Below, one piece after another: positions 9,641-13,852 of a stretch of DNA of 13,852 nt (its first letter is position 1; the number at the start of each line of letters is the position of its first letter). The stretch is taken from contig JAABOA010000464.1 in the NCBI GenBank assembly GCA_015680635.1, positions 1 through 13,852 of the forward strand, written 5' to 3'. Under the pieces are notes generated by a model that had not been told where the DNA came from, searched no databases, and saw nothing but the letters and a program-made list of their open reading frames with translations. A program made the position numbers and the translations under genes. Origin of the DNA: Lunasporangiospora selenospora. Its lineage: Eukaryota > Mortierellomycota > Mortierellomycetes > Mortierellales > Mortierellaceae.

Positions 9641-9861
9641 TTAAGGTATTTATGGAGTGAACCAACTTTTTTCTCATCAGAGGATATATCTTTGCAAACC
9701 GAGTTGAAAATGACAGCTTGAAAGTGAATACTCGCGGAAGATGGAAGATACAGAGGGTAAGAGTCACTTGATGTCGCTCTTCAGTGCAGCTACTTTATAT
9801 GAAGTTGCTGGAAAACGTTCTGCTTACCCACGCTCGTCAAATTTAGTGTGATAGAGAGGGT

Positions 9862-9881
9862 GAGAGAGAGAGAGAGAGAGA
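9862..9881 (+). repeat. (GA)10 microsatellite
   Basis: Ten perfect GA dinucleotides, preceded by an imperfect GA-rich lead-in from about 9850. It lies about 90 nt left of the MITE-like element. Confidence 0.9.
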
Positions 9882-9969
9882 CATCAAAGATGACTTTGGC
9901 AACCGATAAAGGCTTTGCAGCCATATTTTCCCTCTCCCCTTTGTTCCAGAAGACAATTACTAGAATACT

Positions 9970-10128
9970 GGCCCCGTTCGTTTCTTTGGATTATGGTGAA
10001 CCTTATTCCGATTACTGGGAAGAGCAGCGAATAATCGACTTTTTGTGGATTATTTTGAAGACACTCGTCCAATCACCGTAATAATCATTATGGGTAATCA
10101 TATTCACTTTTTGGAAACGAACAGGGCC
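9970..10128. mobile_element. MITE-like element, 159 bp, with 15-bp terminal inverted repeats
   Basis: GGCCCCGTTCGTTTC at 9970-9984 and GAAACGAACAGGGCC at 10114-10128 are inverted copies matching at 14 of 15 positions. ACT flanks the element on both sides (9967-9969 and 10129-10131), as expected of a 3-bp target duplication. The interior is AT-rich and has no transposase frame. It holds a second, smaller inverted repeat near the centre (AATAATC facing GATTATT). Size, ends and lack of coding fit a non-autonomous DNA transposon. A 3-bp duplication and GGCC-type ends recall PIF/Harbinger-like elements, although their usual target is TWA, so the superfamily is left open. Confidence 0.6.
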
Positions 10129-10250
10129 ACTCTGCGCAGAAATGAAAGTGAACTTGGCACTACAGTATACCGGTAACACCCGGTGTTTGCAAGACTGCAT
10201 TTATGAGATTGATGATAATCTTCCTTCTTTCTACTCTCTTTCTCTTCTGT

Positions 10251-10595
10251 TTACGGCGCCGCCTTGCAGAGAATCGTAGTAGTCCTCCTTGACACAGGGA
10301 CACTTTCCGTTCCTTTTCTCAGCAGGATTTGGCAGTCTATGTCCTGGTAAGTAGTGCACTCGGTCCCCGGCGTGTTGATCTCGACAGCCTTGAACTTACC
10401 CCACTCCATGTAGGATTTGAAATAGCATTTGTCTCGGGGGATCCTTTCTTTCGAATTGCCGCCGTCAATCCGGACAAAAGTCAAGTCAATCAAGGAACTA
10501 CTTGCGACTTGGTTGCTGTCTCCATCTGCAGCGCTGGCAACCGAGAGGACCATAGCGAAGATGGTCGCGAGGAGAGGTGCTGCATATCTGTACAT
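10251..10595 (-). CDS. Small secreted protein with four cysteines
   Basis: A 114-residue single-exon protein. Residues 1-22 form a signal peptide (M-Y-R-Y start, long hydrophobic core, cleavage predicted after A-S-A). The mature part of about 92 residues is polar and strand-rich in appearance, with four cysteines: one in D-K-C-Y-F, a pair nine residues apart (T-E-C and I-D-C), and one near the end in I-L-C-K. Two disulfides are possible. I do not recognise the family. A TATA box stands about 103 nt upstream and the gene sits alone between two long non-coding stretches. Its layout matches the cysteine-rich gene at 7079-7330, but the sequences are not alike, so a duplication is not supported. 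Confidence 0.75.
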   Translation of the reverse strand: MYRYAAPLLATIFAMVLSVASAADGDSNQVASSSLIDLTFVRIDGGNSKERIPRDKCYFKSYMEWGKFKAVEINTPGTECTTYQDIDCQILLRKGTESVPVSRRTTTILCKAAP

Positions 10596-10697
10596 TTTTT
10601 TTCTTGTTATTGGCAGATTATGTTGGGTGATTGTCTGTAAAAAGAGATTGTGCGGAGGGTGTGAAGAAGGATGGCAGTATCTTGCGCCATCTGGTCT

Positions 10698-10706
10698 CTT
10701 TTTATA
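10698..10706 (-). promoter_or_regulatory. TATA box of the four-cysteine secreted gene
   Basis: TATAAAAAG on the minus strand, about 103 nt upstream of the ATG at 10595, is a strong core-promoter match for an intronless gene of this type. Confidence 0.6.
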
Positions 10707-11799
10707 CTAAAATCCCTCTCTCCCGTCTTTGAATATTGCGTTTGGCTAGGGTTGTGAGGAGGCTTTGAAGTGTCTAGCGTTGAAAGGGATGCATGCGTGT
10801 ATTTTTATCCAAGTCGTTTGACGCCAAGGAACAGCGCAGCAAGTGTGTCCATGTGTCCAAATCCCCCTGACCAAAATTTCCTATACTTGACATATGAGAA
10901 AATAGTTTCCCATGGCGGTCTGTGCAGACGATCTCCAAATATAGAGCATGCGCAACTACATGAGTGAGTGCAAAGGTACCCTCCAATAGTAGAGTTAAAG
11001 CTGTTTGCTTTTGGAATGGAGAAGAGTCAACAATGAGGTATTATCAACAGAATGGGAGCGTCAACTTCAACATGCTGAATAACTCTTTGTTGCAGACTCT
11101 CTGTTCTCTGTCCGTTAGCACCAACCTTCCGCCAATCCCTCCTTGAAAAGTGGGCGCACGACTTGATCCCAATACACATAGTTTGTAATACATGCTGACA
11201 TATACGTTTTCTGTTGGACGGAAATGGATGGATCATGGATATATATGATCAGCTGTGCGTGCTGGTATTGGAGGGTTCGAATACCCATCCACTTTTGAGC
11301 GAGTTCCGGGTTGGGGTTGACTCTCATAAGCTATTAGAGGCCTTCATTAGCATAGCCAAGTCTTGGTGCTTCAGTCATTACGAAAAAGAACAACTAAAAG
11401 CTACGAGAGATGATAGCACGGAAAGGTCGTACGCGAGAGTGAACCGAACATCATTTTGGGTCCAAAGAGAGAAAGCGGAAACAGCTCCATTGCAGTAAGA
11501 TACATTTAAACCCCATTTTTGTCATTTCCATTTTTTTTTCATTCTCTCTGTTCTGCACTTGCCCCCTCTTTTCCCTACTCTTCTCCTTAACCCCCTTCAC
11601 CTTCCATATCTCCGAATGATTCCGCTCTATGGATTATTAACATTGTATAAAAAAGAGAGAGAGAGAAAAGAGACCTCCCCGCACACTTCACTCGATACTT
11701 CTTCTTAAGACTGCTGGAAGTTAGATTTGCTTGAACAAGAAAGAGAGATAGTGGGGGGAGAAATGCTACTGAGATATGAGCAACTCGACCCGATTTTTT
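10707..11799. other. Intergenic stretch, no convincing gene
   Basis: About 1.1 kb between the promoter of the four-cysteine gene and the stop of the HDEL gene. The longest open frame, 11214-11498 on the plus strand, has its first ATG at 11235 (87 codons) and no family feature. From about 11510 to 11640 the plus strand is pyrimidine-rich and leads into a TATA box. The 3' UTR of the HDEL gene must occupy the right end. Confidence 0.5.
11646..11654 (+). promoter_or_regulatory. Promoter-like TATA box reading antisense to the HDEL gene
   Basis: TATAAAAAA on the plus strand is preceded by more than 100 nt of pyrimidine-rich sequence and followed by a purine (GA) run and a CT-rich stretch. This resembles the TATAAAAAG-plus-GA context of the secreted gene at 10251-10595. 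No plus-strand coding gene follows: translation would run into the reverse complement of the HDEL gene. It may be chance, or a promoter for a non-coding antisense RNA. Confidence 0.25.
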
Positions 11800-13852
11800 T
11801 TAGAGTTCGTCATGCTCTTTGGGGTGGCTTTCTACAGGCTCAGTTCCTTGGCCCTCTGATGCCAATGAAGGAGCAGCCGGCTGCTCTACTGTCCCGCTCG
11901 ACTCTAGCTTATCACTTTCATCCTGGTGCTGGTGCTCAATTGGCTCTTCCTTTGGAATCTCACCTTCCGTGATTTCTGGATTGTGAATCAACGGTTCGAC
12001 CGGGACCTCATCCGCGGTTTTTCCTGTAGGGTCTTCAGTCTGATCCTTCTCTGGCTCCGCCAACTCAGGAGTCTCCACCAACTCGGGAGTCTCCACTGCC
12101 TCCTTATTCTCTAATGCTTCTGGGACTACAGACTCAGCTTCGACTTCAGAGGGAGCAACAGGCTCTGGAGGGGACTTTTCAGGGGTTGGATCAACCACGA
12201 CATCCTTCTCTATGACGACTTCGTCCTGAGGTGCAGGTGCTAGGGTCGGCTCTGCAATAGACTCTGTAGTAGTCTCTGGAATATGTTCTGGATGAGGAAT
12301 CGCTTCAGGCTCGTTTGACGGCTCTTCTTCTGAAGGGACTCCCGATTCCTCCTTACTTTCCACATGTTCCTCGAGGCTGTTGGGCTCTTCTGATTTAATC
12401 TCATTATCCAGATCTCGCATACTGTTTTTGAATGCGGCAACTCTCGCGGCGAAGTCGGTGTCAGGCAAAGCCTGACCCTCGGATAATGAAGCAGTGTCCC
12501 CACCATCGCGACCATTGATGTCAGCTTCCTCTACAGGCGGTTGTTGTTGATGGTTGATTCGATCCTCTTCCACAGGGTTGCTGGAATGAGAATCTACATC
12601 TCTTTCGATAGCTTCTTCACGAATCGGCTGTGCGGGTTCTTCAGTTTCCTCTGAGTGGACGGTGCTATCCGGTTGTTCATCGTGTTCAGGCTCTTTAGGA
12701 GAATGCTGGGCTTCATCATGATGAATTGTTGTGTCAACAACCTTCTCCGTCTCATCTGCTTCATCAACAATGGCATCCTTGACACGCTCGGCAAAATCAT
12801 CCGGGGATCCATTATTGTCCTGAACAGGCTTGTCCACAACATCTTCCAAGGAGCCATCACGCACTGGCGACTCTACAATGTTGTGATCCCGCTCTTCTGC
12901 AGTGAATGATGGGTCGGGTTCTTCTGCATGGACTGGTTGTCTTGAGATTTTATCCACGGGCATGTTATTATGGAGAGCATCATTGCCGCGCGAAGCGCCA
13001 TCTTTGGATTTGAAAGGATAAGGAAGGATAGATACGACCTACAATGATGCAACGAGTTTCTTTGTCAGCTCATAGGGGTCAACAAAATGCAGATATTGCT
13101 CTCAGGAAACAAAAACCTGGCACGGTCCAATGAATTTACCTGATCCATAGCGGCATCAACATGCTTCTTGGCCGTAGCCTTGTACACCGTTCCTGCAGCA
13201 GAAAACATACCCTTCACTACAGGGTCTGCCACCTTTAAGTAGACACGGTGACTTTGGATAGCTACCGGCTTCACAAAGCGATCAACATGTGGTCCTAGAT
13301 GCGCCCTATAATGGGGCTCAGCGTAGGGCTTAATCAGTCCTCCTATACCGTTCGTTGCCTTGCAGTACATTCCCTTTACGCCTGTCTGTTCCTGAGAACA
13401 ACTGAATATGGCGGTGTATCCAAGGTATGCTACTCCTCCACGAATCAGCCACTTTTTCATTGTCTTTGTCGCGGACGTTGCAGGTCGCTGAGCAGATATG
13501 CTCAGAATTGCAGGACCTTTCCTGCCATGTAGCTTTGGCGAGGGAGGAGATGTCTTTGAGGCGGCTGTGTCAGACTTGGGTACATTCTTTTCAGATCCAA
13601 CTGCGCGCTTCTGAAGGCCTGATTCACGTGGTCGAACACTGCTGGATGTTGCATCTGCTCCTTGGGCTACAATGGACTTTGCCGCCGATGGGTCTTCTAT
13701 TGCGGGGCTATCGCCCTTCTGAGGGAATGGCTGCGAAAGAGCTGGCTGACCACTTGAGTTGTACATCACTGGAGTCTGCGAAGGGCGCTCTGGTGGACGG
13801 TACGGCGTAGGTGGTTGGTTGCCTGGAGGTGGTCTTACCCGTGGGCGCGGCT
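11800..13852 (-). CDS. Acidic ER protein with one membrane segment and C-terminal HDEL (5' partial)
   Basis: Exons 13852-13140 and 13038-11800 (GTAAAT donor, TGTAG acceptor, phase 0) give about 649 residues, open at the right edge. Order: a proline- and arginine-rich start, a Ser/Lys-rich linker, basic residues K-K then a weak membrane helix at about 13451-13398, a Pro/His/Tyr module (K-P-Y-A-E-P-H-Y, G-P-H-V-D-R) at about 13320-13250, then a Glu/Pro/Asp-rich tail of about 400 residues ending P-K-E-H-D-E-L. HDEL is the fungal signal for retrieval from Golgi to ER lumen. Basic residues before the helix and HDEL after it agree with a type II topology, tail in the lumen. The Pro/Tyr module recalls fungal membrane proteins often mislabelled as a hoxa13 transcription factor; that is from memory. 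Two D-F-A-x-R-V motifs recur in the tail (about 12797 and 12455). The job is unknown; lumenal Ca2+ binding by the acidic tail is possible. Confidence 0.8.

Larger units (their letters stand above)
8766..9966. other. Gene-poor stretch downstream of COA5
   Basis: About 1.2 kb with no frame that looks like a protein. An AATAAA at 9041-9046 may serve the COA5 transcript, but it is some 280 nt past the stop. The stretch also contains an eleven-base G run at 9630-9640 and a GA repeat. Open frames at 9279-9500 and 9509-9721 are short, lack family signatures and start poorly. Confidence 0.5.

Noticed and set aside
9590-9650. Purine tract before a possible LTR-like TG start
   Set aside because: No TG...CA ends, no duplicate of the flanking sequence, no primer-binding site and no reverse transcriptase frame nearby.
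11262-11295. GGTTCGAAT resembling a tRNA T-arm
   Set aside because: The flanking bases do not form a five-pair stem and no anticodon arm or acceptor stem is in register upstream.
11214-11498. Plus-strand open frame of about 87-94 codons
   Set aside because: No family motif, signal peptide or membrane segment is visible, and the frame is within what chance gives over this length. Kept only as a note in the intergenic entry.
11727-11972. Plus-strand open frame downstream of the TATA-like box at 11646
   Set aside because: Most of it is the reverse complement of the HDEL gene's acidic tail, whose frame, splice and C-terminal signal are much better supported.

Overview
The window looks like nuclear DNA from a filamentous fungus. 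The protein-coding genes have spliceosomal introns of roughly 70-165 nt, with GTAAGT-like donors, CTAAY-like branch sites and TAG/CAG acceptors. One protein ends in HDEL, and two small single-exon genes encode secreted proteins. An early-diverging lineage (Mucoromycota, Mortierella-like) is my guess from gene style. No rRNA, tRNA or CRISPR was recognised.

Layout, left to right. (1) 1-910 (+): the 3' part of a Trm61/TRMT61B-type tRNA m1A methyltransferase, running off the left edge. (2) 992 to about 6543 or 6607 (-): a large gene with at least ten introns. I spliced eleven exons with consistent phase into about 1,498 residues of mostly helical protein with a basic, Ala-Pro-repeat C-terminal tail. 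One stretch resembles the middle of Mediator subunit MED12, but no MED12 N-terminal half is present. Genes 1 and 2 converge tail to tail across an 81-nt gap holding a perfect 9-bp hairpin. (3) 7079-7330 (-): a small secreted protein with eight mature cysteines, a TATA box and a duplicated upstream 16-mer. (4) 8416-8765 (+): a two-exon twin-CX9C protein, Pet191/COA5, for cytochrome c oxidase assembly. (5) 8766-10250: no gene. It holds simple repeats and a 159-bp MITE-like element with 15-bp terminal inverted repeats and an ACT flank on each side. (6) 10251-10595 (-): a second small secreted protein with a TATA box. (7) 10707-11799: no convincing gene, but a promoter-like block reads towards the antisense strand of the next gene. 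(8) 11800-13852 (-): the 3' part of a protein with a proline-rich start, one probable membrane segment, a Pro/His/Tyr module, a long acidic tail and a C-terminal HDEL signal.

The genes are not an operon and show no shared pathway. Genes 1 and 4 are both plausibly mitochondrial, but I see no sign that they are co-regulated. The least explained items are the large candidate MED12-like gene without its expected N-terminus, the HDEL acidic membrane protein, the MITE-like element and the duplicated motif upstream of the cysteine-rich gene.
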